Shown: positions 1 through 7,457 of the stretch, in pieces
How the letters are laid out: the number at the start of each line of letters is the position of its first letter
How positions within the stretch are numbered: position 1 is the first letter of the stretch
Source: Verrucomicrobiota bacterium
GTDB taxonomy: Bacteria > Verrucomicrobiota > Verrucomicrobiia > Palsa-1439
Assembly (NCBI GenBank): GCA_003152315.1
Contig: PLZV01000045.1
Span: 1-33,243 of the forward strand
Direction: 5' to 3'
Length of the DNA: 33,243 nucleotides
Notes under the pieces: model-generated
The model's input: only the letters and a program-made list of their open reading frames with translations
Database searches by the model: none
Told to the model about the DNA's origin: nothing
Made by a program: the position numbers and the translations under genes

Positions 1-191
1 TGATTTTCAACGCCCTGATCATCGTCGCGCTGATTCCGTTGGCGTTGCGCGGCGTGAAATACCAACCGCTGGGTGCGGCGGTGATCCTGCGCAAGAACAT
101 GCTGATCTATGGAGTGGGCGGCATCATCATCCCGTTTATCTTCATCAAGCTGATCGACATCGCGTTGGTCGCCGTTCATCTCGTGAAATAA
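1..191 (+). CDS. kdpB: Potassium-transporting ATPase subunit B, C-terminal end (partial)
   Basis: This is the last 62 codons of KdpB, read from base 3 to the TAA at 189-191; the gene starts outside the window. KdpB is the P-type ATPase subunit that hydrolyses ATP to power the KdpA potassium channel in the inner membrane. What is visible is the final membrane region: an '[16 protein letters not shown]' segment, a polar turn with 'LRKNMLIYG', and a last hydrophobic helix ending in HLVK. This matches the known C-terminus of KdpB. kdpC starts 12 bases downstream with a good ribosome site (AGGAGAA), as in kdpABC operons. The catalytic part cannot be seen. Confidence 0.88.
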   Translation, partial: IFNALIIVALIPLALRGVKYQPLGAAVILRKNMLIYGVGGIIIPFIFIKLIDIALVAVHLVK

Positions 192-203
192 GGAGAACCC
201 AAT

Positions 204-803
204 ATGAAACTACTCATTCAATCCATTCTGCTGACGATCGTGTTCACGGTCATCACCGGCATCCTATACCCGCTGGCGATCACCGGCATCTCGCAAGTCG
301 CCTTCCACGACAAGGCCAATGGCAGCTTGCTCGTGCGCGACGGCAAGGTCGTCGGTTCCGAGTTGCTCGCGCAGCAGTTCACGGGTGACAAATACTTCTG
401 GCCGCGACCCTCCGCGGGCAGCTATGCCACGGTACCGTCGGGCGCCAGCAACCTCGGTCCGACGAGCCAGGCGCTGCAGTCCAACGTCACCGCCAACGCC
501 GCGGCGTTCCGCACCGGCAACAAGCTGGCGGCGGACGCGCCCGTGCCGGCGGACATGGTCTTTACCTCCGCCAGCGGACTCGATCCCCACATCAGTCCCG
601 AAGCGGCGCGACTGCAGGTCGCACGTGTCGCTGCCGCGCGCAGCCTGGGCACGGATCCGGTCAAGGCGCTGGTGGAGAAGTTCGTCGAGTCGCCACAGTG
701 GGGGATTTTCGGCGAAGCGCGCGTGAACGTGTTGCGGTTGAATCTGGCCCTGGATGAATTGGACACGAAGAAGGCAGAAGGGAATGTGCCCGTGAAAGGA
801 TAG
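204..803 (+). CDS. kdpC: Potassium-transporting ATPase subunit C
   Basis: KdpC is the small single-pass subunit that stabilises the KdpFABC potassium pump and helps ATP binding to KdpB. The 199-residue product has the normal length. One N-terminal membrane helix (about residues 4-32) is followed by a periplasmic domain with the family motifs 'GSELLAQQFTGDKYFWPRPS' (about 51-70) and 'SGLDPHISPEAA' (about 124-135). The start is preceded by AGGAGAA at 191-197. It follows kdpB by 12 bases and is followed 10 bases later by a universal stress protein gene, so it is most likely in the same transcript. No defects are seen. Confidence 0.95.
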   Translation: MKLLIQSILLTIVFTVITGILYPLAITGISQVAFHDKANGSLLVRDGKVVGSELLAQQFTGDKYFWPRPSAGSYATVPSGASNLGPTSQALQSNVTANAAAFRTGNKLAADAPVPADMVFTSASGLDPHISPEAARLQVARVAAARSLGTDPVKALVEKFVESPQWGIFGEARVNVLRLNLALDELDTKKAEGNVPVKG

Positions 804-813
804 GTGATCGAAC

Positions 814-1353
814 ATGGAAAATCCTCCATCTCGAAAGCCCGAACGGCGCGTCATCAACTCGACATCGTCCGGTCTGCAATTGCGCCGGATTCTCGTGCCG
901 ATCGATTTTCGTGATTCCACCGTCGTGGCGCTGCAGTACGCGGCGGCGTTTGCCCGGCAGTACAAGGCGACGATTACACTGCTGCACATCGTCGAACCGG
1001 TTGGTCCGGAGTTGAGACGCAATATCCCCCGTGAGCGCCTGATCGAGGAAATGAGCGAGGTCGGCGAGTGCCAAATCCGCAAACTGGTGGACGTGATTTG
1101 GGGAGAGGAGATCGCCACCGACATTGTGGTTGCCGGCGGAAAGCCGTATCGGCAAATCGTCAATGAAGCCAAGGAGACGAATGCAGACATGATCATCATG
1201 GCCAGCCACGGCGCCGTTGGCTCGTGGGGATTGTTTCGGCGCGGCACGACAGAGAAAGTGGTCCGTTATGCGCCCTGTCCGGTGTTGGTGGTGCCGCCCT
1301 TTGAACGGGGTTTTGTGGTGGGTGCTTCCGTCGAACGCAACGCGGACCGTTGA
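814..1353 (+). CDS. Universal stress protein (UspA family)
   Basis: This is a 179-residue protein with one Usp domain after a basic, poorly conserved N-terminal tail of about 22 residues. The domain begins at 'RRILVPIDFRDST' (about residue 24, with the ATP-contacting Asp) and ends with the family signature 'MASHG...RRGTTEKVVRYAPCPVLVVP'. The G/S-rich nucleotide loop is close to the G-x2-G-x9-G-S/T pattern, but its first Gly is Ala and the loop is one residue longer, so ATP binding is probable rather than certain. It lies 10 bases after kdpC. KdpD itself contains a Usp-like domain, and free Usp proteins are known to bind KdpD in E. coli (UspC), so a role in potassium or osmotic signalling is a reasonable inference. 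Confidence 0.88.
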   Translation: MENPPSRKPERRVINSTSSGLQLRRILVPIDFRDSTVVALQYAAAFARQYKATITLLHIVEPVGPELRRNIPRERLIEEMSEVGECQIRKLVDVIWGEEIATDIVVAGGKPYRQIVNEAKETNADMIIMASHGAVGSWGLFRRGTTEKVVRYAPCPVLVVPPFERGFVVGASVERNADR

Positions 1354-1375
1354 AAGGCTGAATTGTGTCCCCCGC

Positions 1376-2437
1376 ATGAAACTCGGCCTGCCTCTGGGTC
1401 CTGAAACTTCCGCCGGCAACCGAAATGTGCCGGCTGATCAGGCGAGTTACATTACCCTGTGTCCCGGCGACACGTTGGACGGCCGGTTCCGGCTGGTGGA
1501 AACAATCAACCAGGGCGGAATGGCCACGGTGTTCAAAGCCGAAGACCTTCACCGTGATCACCAGTTGGTCGCCGTCAAAGTACCCCTCAGGAAATACGCC
1601 AGTGGCGTTGGCACGTGGTCGCGCCAAGAACGCGAAGAAGAAATGGGGTTGCGGCTGAACCATCCCTATGTCCTGAAGTTTATCCCCGTGGACGGGCACC
1701 AGCGATACTATATTGTGACCGAATACCTGATCGGCCACACCCTGGCCGAGGATCTCAAGAACCTCGGTCGAATTGCGGAAGCGGAGGCCATCTCGATCGC
1801 GCGTCGCATCTGCGAGGCGTTGCAACACCTGCACGAGGAAGGCGTGGTGCATTACGACCTGAAGCCGGCCAATATCATGCTGTGCGCAGATGGATCGATC
1901 CGGTTGATTGATTTCGGTCTGGCTCAACCAGTCGAGACGAGCCGATTTCATTTGCGCGGTCCCGCTCCCCCAATGGGAACGGTCGCCTACGTCTCGCCGG
2001 AACAAATTCAGCGCAAACGCGGCCGGCTGAGCGCGGACATTTACAGTCTCGGCGGGATGTTGTACGAGATGCTGACCGGTTCCCCACCGTTTCCTGGCGA
2101 CGATCCGTATCTCATCGGGAGCCGGCGACTGACCGGTGACCCGGTGGCGCCGCGAACGTTGGCCCCGGGAATTTCGTTGCAGGTTGAAGAAGTCGTTTTA
2201 CGCGCGTTGCAGCGCGATCCCGCGCGGCGCTATCCGAGCGCGGCGGCCATGCTCGCCGATCTGGCCGCGCCCGAGCGGGTTGTGGTGACGGGTCTGAGTG
2301 GGCGATTGCAACCGTCCACCCGCTGGCGGCGGAATTGGCGGCGGTTTCGTTGGTTTGCGCTTTGCTTTCTCCTCCCAATTGCGATTCAATTGCTTCTCTA
2401 CATCTTGATCTGGCGGCGGTTCAACGGAAGGCGATGA
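1376..2437 (+). CDS. Membrane-anchored Ser/Thr protein kinase, non-RD type
   Basis: Eukaryote-like (Hanks-type) protein kinase of 353 residues. The start at 1376 is preferred because it gives a length and N-terminus like the paralogue at 2863; the frame is open further upstream to 1217, overlapping the stress protein gene. Visible elements: a degenerate Gly loop 'INQGGMATVF' (45-54), catalytic Lys68 in 'VAVK', 'HYDLKPANIM' with Asp161 and Asn166, DFG at 179-181, and 'GTVAYVSPE' as the activation/P+1 segment. The HRD arginine is tyrosine. One membrane helix lies near the C-terminus (about 327-346) with only a few residues after it, so the kinase faces the cytoplasm and there is no external sensor domain such as PASTA. 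It sits inside the kdp locus. Substrate unknown. Confidence 0.88.
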   Translation: MKLGLPLGPETSAGNRNVPADQASYITLCPGDTLDGRFRLVETINQGGMATVFKAEDLHRDHQLVAVKVPLRKYASGVGTWSRQEREEEMGLRLNHPYVLKFIPVDGHQRYYIVTEYLIGHTLAEDLKNLGRIAEAEAISIARRICEALQHLHEEGVVHYDLKPANIMLCADGSIRLIDFGLAQPVETSRFHLRGPAPPMGTVAYVSPEQIQRKRGRLSADIYSLGGMLYEMLTGSPPFPGDDPYLIGSRRLTGDPVAPRTLAPGISLQVEEVVLRALQRDPARRYPSAAAMLADLAAPERVVVTGLSGRLQPSTRWRRNWRRFRWFALCFLLPIAIQLLLYILIWRRFNGRR

Positions 2438-2444
2438 AAGGGAC

Positions 2445-2765
2445 ATGAAGATACTGGTCTGGTTGATTTTTCTCAGCGCGGCAATCCTGGAAGTCGGCGG
2501 TGACGCGACGGTTCGCCGCGGCCTACGGGGGAGTAATCTTGCGCTCATCATCGCCGGCTTTGTCGCCCTGGGTTGCTACGGCCTGGTTGTCAACTCGGTC
2601 AAATGGGATTTCTCGAAACTGATCGGCGTTTATGTCGCCTTTTTCGCACTCGTCAGCGTCTTGGTTGGCCGGTTCGTTTTCAAGGAGGTGGTTCCCTCAT
2701 CAACCTGGTGGGGCCTAGCCTTGATCATTGCCGGTGGGTTTGTGATTCAGTTTGGACACCGCTAG
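2445..2765 (+). CDS. Small four-helix membrane protein, SMR/EamA (DMT) type
   Basis: This 106-residue, very hydrophobic protein has four predicted membrane helices (about residues 2-16, 29-49, 57-77 and 84-103). Length and layout match the small multidrug resistance branch of the drug/metabolite transporter superfamily. A glutamate in the first helix ('AAILEVGGDA', Glu16) is in the position of the essential Glu14 of EmrE. The last helices carry the 'WWGLALIIAGGFVIQFG' pattern seen in EamA-type proteins. The start has AAAGGG at 2437-2442, and the gene follows the kinase by 7 bases, so the two are co-transcribed. Substrate unknown; an SMR drug exporter and a half-size EamA transporter are both possible. 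Confidence 0.65.
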   Translation: MKILVWLIFLSAAILEVGGDATVRRGLRGSNLALIIAGFVALGCYGLVVNSVKWDFSKLIGVYVAFFALVSVLVGRFVFKEVVPSSTWWGLALIIAGGFVIQFGHR

Positions 2766-2772
2766 GGCCGCG

Positions 2773-2792
2773 CCGGGCGTGTCCGGTTTTTT
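2773..2792 (+). terminator. Possible weak Rho-independent terminator
   Basis: A short GC stem (CCGGG at 2773-2777 with TCCGG at 2782-2786, one G-T pair) is followed directly by six T residues (2787-2792), and then a second T run. It lies just after the SMR-like gene and before the second kinase. The stem is only five pairs, so it would at most reduce read-through into the second kinase, kdpD and kdpE. Confidence 0.35.
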
Positions 2793-2862
2793 GATGTTTT
2801 TTTAGCACGTCGGCCCCGCCATTTAATTACCCGACCAGTCAGAAGCGTGGGATAGTAAGACT

Positions 2863-3930
2863 ATGAAAACCACCACGCTGAGCCCGCTGGAAGAGGTGTC
2901 CTGCTGCCGCGAGGTAGCGGAATATCACGCGCCGGTGAATTCCCGAGGGGGCGAAGAACTTCACCCCGGAGACATCCTTGATGATCGTTTTCTGATTACC
3001 GAAGTGATCAGCCGCAGCGGCATGGCGATGATTTTCAAGGCGCAAGACATGCGTCACGACCACGCCAACGTCGCGATCAAAGTGCCGCATCTGGCCTGCG
3101 AAAGTGACCCCGGGTCTTTTGCGCGCTTCCGGCGCGAGGAAGAGATCGGGCTTAAGCTCGACCACCCGTTTATCCTGAAATTCATTCCGGTTGACGGACC
3201 AAAGAGCCGTCCTTATTTGGTCACCGAATACCTGCGCGGCAGCACCCTGGCGCATCTGCTGGACGCGATGCATCCGTTGCCCGAGAAAGACGCGCTGAAG
3301 ATCGCCAGCCTGCTTTGCGAAGCGGTGCAGTACTTGCACGACGAAGGGGTCATTCATCGCGACCTCAAACCGCAAAACGTCATGATCGGTTGCGACGGGA
3401 CAATCCGCCTCCTTGATTTCGGGCTGGCCGTCGGCGCGGACACGCGGCGCGTCACTTTTCCAGGACTTACGCCGGCGATGGGAACACCCGATTACATGGC
3501 GCCAGAGCAGGTCAAGGGCAAACGTGGCGACGAACGCACAGATATCTACAGCCTCGGCGCAATTCTGTATGAAATGCTAACCGGGATGACGCCCTTTGAA
3601 GGCGATCATCCATTGGCGGCGATGAATGCCCGCTTGCTCGGGGATCCTGTTGTCCCGCGCAAACTGAATCCGTCGCTCTCTCCGCAGGCTGAGGAAATCG
3701 TCCTGCGCGCCCTGGAACGAGAATCTACCCGGCGGTATCCCAGCGCCGTGGCGATGCAAGCACACCTGGACCTGCCCGACCAGGTGTCTGTGACCGGTCG
3801 CGCGGAGCGGGCACATTCGCCCGCGCCATGGCGCGTGTGGCTCCGACAATACCGCACCGTCGCGCTGGCGCTGGTGGTTCCCGTGGTCGTGCCGGTGGCG
3901 GTGGCCGTGTACCTGTTGCTCCGTCAATGA
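2863..3930 (+). CDS. Membrane-anchored Ser/Thr protein kinase
   Basis: A Hanks-type kinase of 355 residues, clearly a paralogue of the one at 1376: the two share 'HPGDILDDRFLI'/'CPGDTLDGRFRL', 'KFIPVDG', 'TEYL', 'DIYSLG' and the C-terminal layout. Catalytic residues are present: Lys73 ('VAIK'), 'HRDLKPQN' with Asp167, DFG at 185-187 and 'YMAPEQ' at 211-216. The Gly loop is degenerate ('ISRSGMAMIF', only one Gly kept). A C-terminal membrane helix (about 332-353) ends the protein, so again there is no extracellular sensor. It has the HRD arginine that its neighbour lacks. It follows the SMR-like gene by 97 bases and precedes kdpD by 38. Likely arose by tandem duplication; substrate unknown. Confidence 0.9.
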   Translation: MKTTTLSPLEEVSCCREVAEYHAPVNSRGGEELHPGDILDDRFLITEVISRSGMAMIFKAQDMRHDHANVAIKVPHLACESDPGSFARFRREEEIGLKLDHPFILKFIPVDGPKSRPYLVTEYLRGSTLAHLLDAMHPLPEKDALKIASLLCEAVQYLHDEGVIHRDLKPQNVMIGCDGTIRLLDFGLAVGADTRRVTFPGLTPAMGTPDYMAPEQVKGKRGDERTDIYSLGAILYEMLTGMTPFEGDHPLAAMNARLLGDPVVPRKLNPSLSPQAEEIVLRALERESTRRYPSAVAMQAHLDLPDQVSVTGRAERAHSPAPWRVWLRQYRTVALALVVPVVVPVAVAVYLLLRQ

Positions 3931-3968
3931 GTTCTTGTGAACAAGGTGCGACTGGCTAGAATGCCCGC

Positions 3969-6650
3969 ATGACCGAGCCATCGCGGCCAAACCCCGACGC
4001 GTTGCTCGCGGAGATCCAGCGCGAGGAACAGTCGGCAAAACGCGGGCAGCTGAAGATCTTCTTCGGCATGTCTCCCGGCGTCGGCAAAACGTACGCGATG
4101 CTGGAGGCAGCGCGCATCCAGAAGGCGGAGGGCGTGGACGTCATGATCGGGGTCGTGGAGACGCACGGGCGCGTGGAAACGGAAGCGCTGCTCGCCGGGC
4201 TACCGATCATTCCCCGCAAGAAGATCGAGTATCGCGGCGTCACGTTGCAGGAGATGGACATCGACGCCATTCTCGCGAGGCGTCCGGCCCTCGTGCTCGT
4301 GGACGAGCTGGCCCACACCAACGCGCCGGGCAGCCGCCATCCCAAACGGTACCAGGACGCGCTCGAATTGCTAGACGCCGGCATCCATGTCTACGCCACG
4401 CTCAACGTCCAGCACCTCGAGAGCCGGCTGGACGTGGTGCAGCAGATCTCGGGCGTGGTAGTGCGCGAGGCCGTGCCCGATTCGGTGCTCGACCAGGCCG
4501 ATGCGATCGAACTGGTTGACGTTACGCCCGATCAATTGCGCAAGCGACTGGCCGAGGGCAAGGTGTACATGGGCGAGCGGGCGGCGACAGCTTCGGAGAA
4601 TTTTTTCCGCGAAGAAACCCTGACTGCATTGCGCGAGATGGCGTTGCGCACGACGGCCGAACACGTGGACCAGGAATTACGGGATGTCATGCGCACGAAG
4701 CGGATCGGCGCGCCGTGGAAATCCGGGCAGCGACTGGGCGTGGGCGTCGGGCCGAGTCCATTTTCCGGTCAATTGATCCGTTGGACGCGGCGGATTGCGG
4801 CGGCGATGGACGCACCGTGGGTGGCGGTTTACGTGGAGACCTCGGCAGCGTTGGACGAAGACGAGAAGCGACGGTTGACCAAGAATCTTTCGCTGGCGCG
4901 GCAGTTGGGCGCGGAAGTGGTGATGACGACCGGCGACGATGTGGCGGGGGCCTTGCTGGAAGCGGCGCATCAGCAGGGCGTGACGGAGATGGTGGTCGGC
5001 AAGCCTTTCGGCAATCCATTACTTGAATCGCTACGGGGCGGCTCGCTGGCGAGCCGGTTGATCCGCCGGGGCGGCGACATCGATGTCCACGTGGTGAGTG
5101 GAACCACGCGCACCGACAGGAGCGTGCGTGCGCGCCGTCCCTGGACACAGTATGTGGGGACGAATATTCTGCGCGATTGCGCCGTGGGCGTGGGCGCGGT
5201 GGTGGCGGCGACGGCGGTGGGGTGGTTGTTGCAGGGCCTGACGGGGTACATGGCGGTCTCGTTGGTGTATCTCCTGTGCGTGGTTCTGTTGGCGATGGTC
5301 TTGAATCGGTGGGCCGTGCTGTTGGTGGCAACGCTGAGCGCCGTGGCCTGGAATTATCTTTTCATTCCACCGATCTACACGTTTCAGATCACCTCGGCGC
5401 ACGATTTGATGATGTTCTCGATGTTCTTTGTGGTGGCGTTGGCGATGGGGCACATTACGAATCAACTACGCACGCGCGAAACCGCGGAACGACGGCGCGA
5501 GCGGCGGGCCTCGGCGTTGAATCGATTATTGGAGAGCGTGACCGCGAGCGCCTCACTCGAGGATGGGCTGGCGCGCTCCGTGAAGGAGGTGGACGCGTTG
5601 TTTCGGTCGCGGACGGTGGTTTTACTGACGGCGGCGGAAGGGCGGCTTGAAGAAGCGCCGCATCCGGCGAGCACGTTTTCGATCGACGCCAAGGAGCGCG
5701 CGGTGGCGGCGTGGGCGATCGAACACGGGCAGGCGGCGGGACGGTTTACCGACACGCTGCCGGACGCGCAGGGGTTGTATGTGCCGCTGCAGACCTCGAA
5801 GAACAAGCTCGGCGTGCTGGGCGTTCATTTTGAGGAGCGGAACACGTGGACGCTCGACGAAAACGATTTGCTGGAGACGTTCGCGGGCCAGATCGCGGTG
5901 ATGATTGAAAGCTACCGTTCGATGGAGACGGCGCAGCAGGCGCGCGTGGCCGAGGAATCAGAGAAGTTGCATCGAACGCTGCTGGATTCGGTTTCGCATG
6001 AGTTGAAGACGCCGCTCGCGGTGATCAGCGCGGCGACCGACGGGCTGGACACGGTCGTGAAGGATGCCGGGCTGCCGCTGACGGAGACGTTTTTGGACGA
6101 GATTAAGGCGGCAAACCGGCGCTTGAACCGCATCGTGACCAACCTGCTCGACATGACGCGCATTGATTCGGGACGGCTGCCGCTGAACCTGGAGTGGGGG
6201 GAAGCGCGCGAGTTGTTGGAGTCAACTGTGAGCCAGGTCGAGAACGAGGTCTCGCGCGAACGCGTCCACATTACGGCGCCGGAAAACCTGCCGCTGGTGC
6301 GGCTGGATTTTGGGTTGATGGAACAGGCGTTGTGCAATCTGCTCGTCAACGCTGCGGAACACAGTCCCGCCACGACGCCGATTGAGATGTCGGCGCAACT
6401 CGACGGCGGCACGTTGCACTTGCGTATCCGCGACCATGGCCCGGGACTGATTCCCGGCGAGGAAAAGAAGGTGTTCGAGAAATTCTATCGCGGCACCGAT
6501 TCGCGGCCCGGCGGCACGGGACTGGGTTTGTCCATCGTGCAAGGCATCGCCCGCGCCCATCACGGCGAGATCGATGCCGAAAACAGTCTCGCGGGCGGCG
6601 CGATCTTTACGATCCGCATGCCCGTGGAAACGACCGCGAGGCCGGCATGA
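3969..6650 (+). CDS. kdpD: Osmosensitive K+ channel sensor histidine kinase KdpD
   Basis: KdpD senses low potassium or osmotic stress and phosphorylates KdpE to switch on kdp expression. The 893-residue protein has the full domain order: KdpD N-terminal ATPase-like domain (about 25-235) with Walker A 'GMSPGVGKT' at 33-41 and Walker B-like 'LVLVDELAHTNAPGSRH' at 108-124; a Usp-like domain (about 250-375); four membrane helices of the DUF4118 type (about 400-497); a GAF-like region (about 515-645); HisKA with the phospho-accepting His677 in 'DSVSHELKTPLAV'; and HATPase_c with N-box Asn790/Asn794, 'DHGPGL' and 'GGTGLGLSIV'. Its stop overlaps the kdpE start (ATGA), so the pair is translationally coupled. 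No key residue is missing. Confidence 0.97.
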   Translation: MTEPSRPNPDALLAEIQREEQSAKRGQLKIFFGMSPGVGKTYAMLEAARIQKAEGVDVMIGVVETHGRVETEALLAGLPIIPRKKIEYRGVTLQEMDIDAILARRPALVLVDELAHTNAPGSRHPKRYQDALELLDAGIHVYATLNVQHLESRLDVVQQISGVVVREAVPDSVLDQADAIELVDVTPDQLRKRLAEGKVYMGERAATASENFFREETLTALREMALRTTAEHVDQELRDVMRTKRIGAPWKSGQRLGVGVGPSPFSGQLIRWTRRIAAAMDAPWVAVYVETSAALDEDEKRRLTKNLSLARQLGAEVVMTTGDDVAGALLEAAHQQGVTEMVVGKPFGNPLLESLRGGSLASRLIRRGGDIDVHVVSGTTRTDRSVRARRPWTQYVGTNILRDCAVGVGAVVAATAVGWLLQGLTGYMAVSLVYLLCVVLLAMVLNRWAVLLVATLSAVAWNYLFIPPIYTFQITSAHDLMMFSMFFVVALAMGHITNQLRTRETAERRRERRASALNRLLESVTASASLEDGLARSVKEVDALFRSRTVVLLTAAEGRLEEAPHPASTFSIDAKERAVAAWAIEHGQAAGRFTDTLPDAQGLYVPLQTSKNKLGVLGVHFEERNTWTLDENDLLETFAGQIAVMIESYRSMETAQQARVAEESEKLHRTLLDSVSHELKTPLAVISAATDGLDTVVKDAGLPLTETFLDEIKAANRRLNRIVTNLLDMTRIDSGRLPLNLEWGEARELLESTVSQVENEVSRERVHITAPENLPLVRLDFGLMEQALCNLLVNAAEHSPATTPIEMSAQLDGGTLHLRIRDHGPGLIPGEEKKVFEKFYRGTDSRPGGTGLGLSIVQGIARAHHGEIDAENSLAGGAIFTIRMPVETTARPA

Positions 6651-7333
6651 CCGCCGAGCGTACGGTGCTGGTGATCGATGATGAACCGCCGATTCGCCGG
6701 CTGCTGCGGTTGACGCTGGAGCCGCAGGGTTATCGCGTTTTCGAGGCGGACAACGGGCAACTGGGCCTGCAGGAAGCGGCGGCGCGTCGACCGGATGTGA
6801 TCGTCCTGGATTTGGGATTGCCCGACATGGATGGCTTGACGGTTTTGAAGCGGCTGCGGGAATGGAGCCAGACGCCCGTGCTGGTGTTGTCGGTGCGCGA
6901 CCGCGAAGCGGACAAGGTGGCGGCGCTCGATAATGGCGCGGACGATTACCTGACGAAGCCGTTCGGGACGGGGGAACTGCTGGCGCGGATGCGGGCCGTG
7001 CAACGCCGCACGCCCGATGCGCAGGAGGAACCGGTCTTCATGAGCGGGGACCTGACCGTGGACCTGGCGGGGCGGACGGTGACGGTGAAGAAGAAGGAAG
7101 TACACCTGACGGCGACCGAGTACGCGTTGTTGCGCGAGTTGGTGCGCCATGCGGGGAAGGTCGTCATGCACGCGCAACTCCTGCGGGCGGTGTGGGGGCC
7201 GAACTCCGAGGGCCAGTCGCAGTATCTGCGCGTGTACATCACGCACTTGCGCAAGAAGTTGGAGACCAGCACGAGCGGGAAGTTGATCCAGACGGAGCCG
7301 GGCATTGGGTATCGGTTGCTGGCGAGTGAGTAA
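6647..7333 (+). CDS. kdpE: Response regulator KdpE (OmpR family)
   Basis: Partner regulator of KdpD: once phosphorylated it binds DNA and activates the kdp operon. It has 228 residues. The receiver domain (about 5-118) has the acidic pair Asp11/Asp12, the phospho-accepting Asp55 in 'VIVLDLGLPD', the switch residue Ser82 in 'VLSVRD' and Lys104 in 'YLTKPF'. The winged-helix output domain (about 128-225) shows 'LTATEYALLRELVRHAGKVV' and 'YLRVYITHLRKKLE', as in OmpR/KdpE. The ATG overlaps the kdpD stop by four bases. It is the last gene of the kdp run; the next gene has its own promoter. Confidence 0.97.
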   Translation: MTAERTVLVIDDEPPIRRLLRLTLEPQGYRVFEADNGQLGLQEAAARRPDVIVLDLGLPDMDGLTVLKRLREWSQTPVLVLSVRDREADKVAALDNGADDYLTKPFGTGELLARMRAVQRRTPDAQEEPVFMSGDLTVDLAGRTVTVKKKEVHLTATEYALLRELVRHAGKVVMHAQLLRAVWGPNSEGQSQYLRVYITHLRKKLETSTSGKLIQTEPGIGYRLLASE

Positions 7334-7402
7334 CTTCAGAAATCCTCAAAGCTGCGAATTTATCAGGTTACCACCCATACGAGCACGGGTTAATTATTTG
7401 CT

Positions 7403-7431
7403 TTGACAATATCCCTGTAAGCCGCCATTAT
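7403..7431 (+). promoter_or_regulatory. Sigma-70-type promoter for the FHA gene
   Basis: A perfect -35 box TTGACA (7403-7408) is followed after exactly 17 bases by CATTAT (7426-7431), four of six matches to the -10 consensus. It lies 27 bases before the FHA gene start, with GAGGAG at 7441-7446 as ribosome site. The leader would be short. This argues that the FHA gene is expressed separately from kdpDE. Confidence 0.6.
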
Positions 7432-7457
7432 GCTGGCTTGCGAGGAGATTAGGGTAT

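Noticed and set aside
264-1247. Long minus-strand open frame opposite kdpC and the stress protein gene
   Set aside because: It is the complement of two well-supported genes, has no domain and no ribosome site; GC-rich codon use keeps the reverse frame open.
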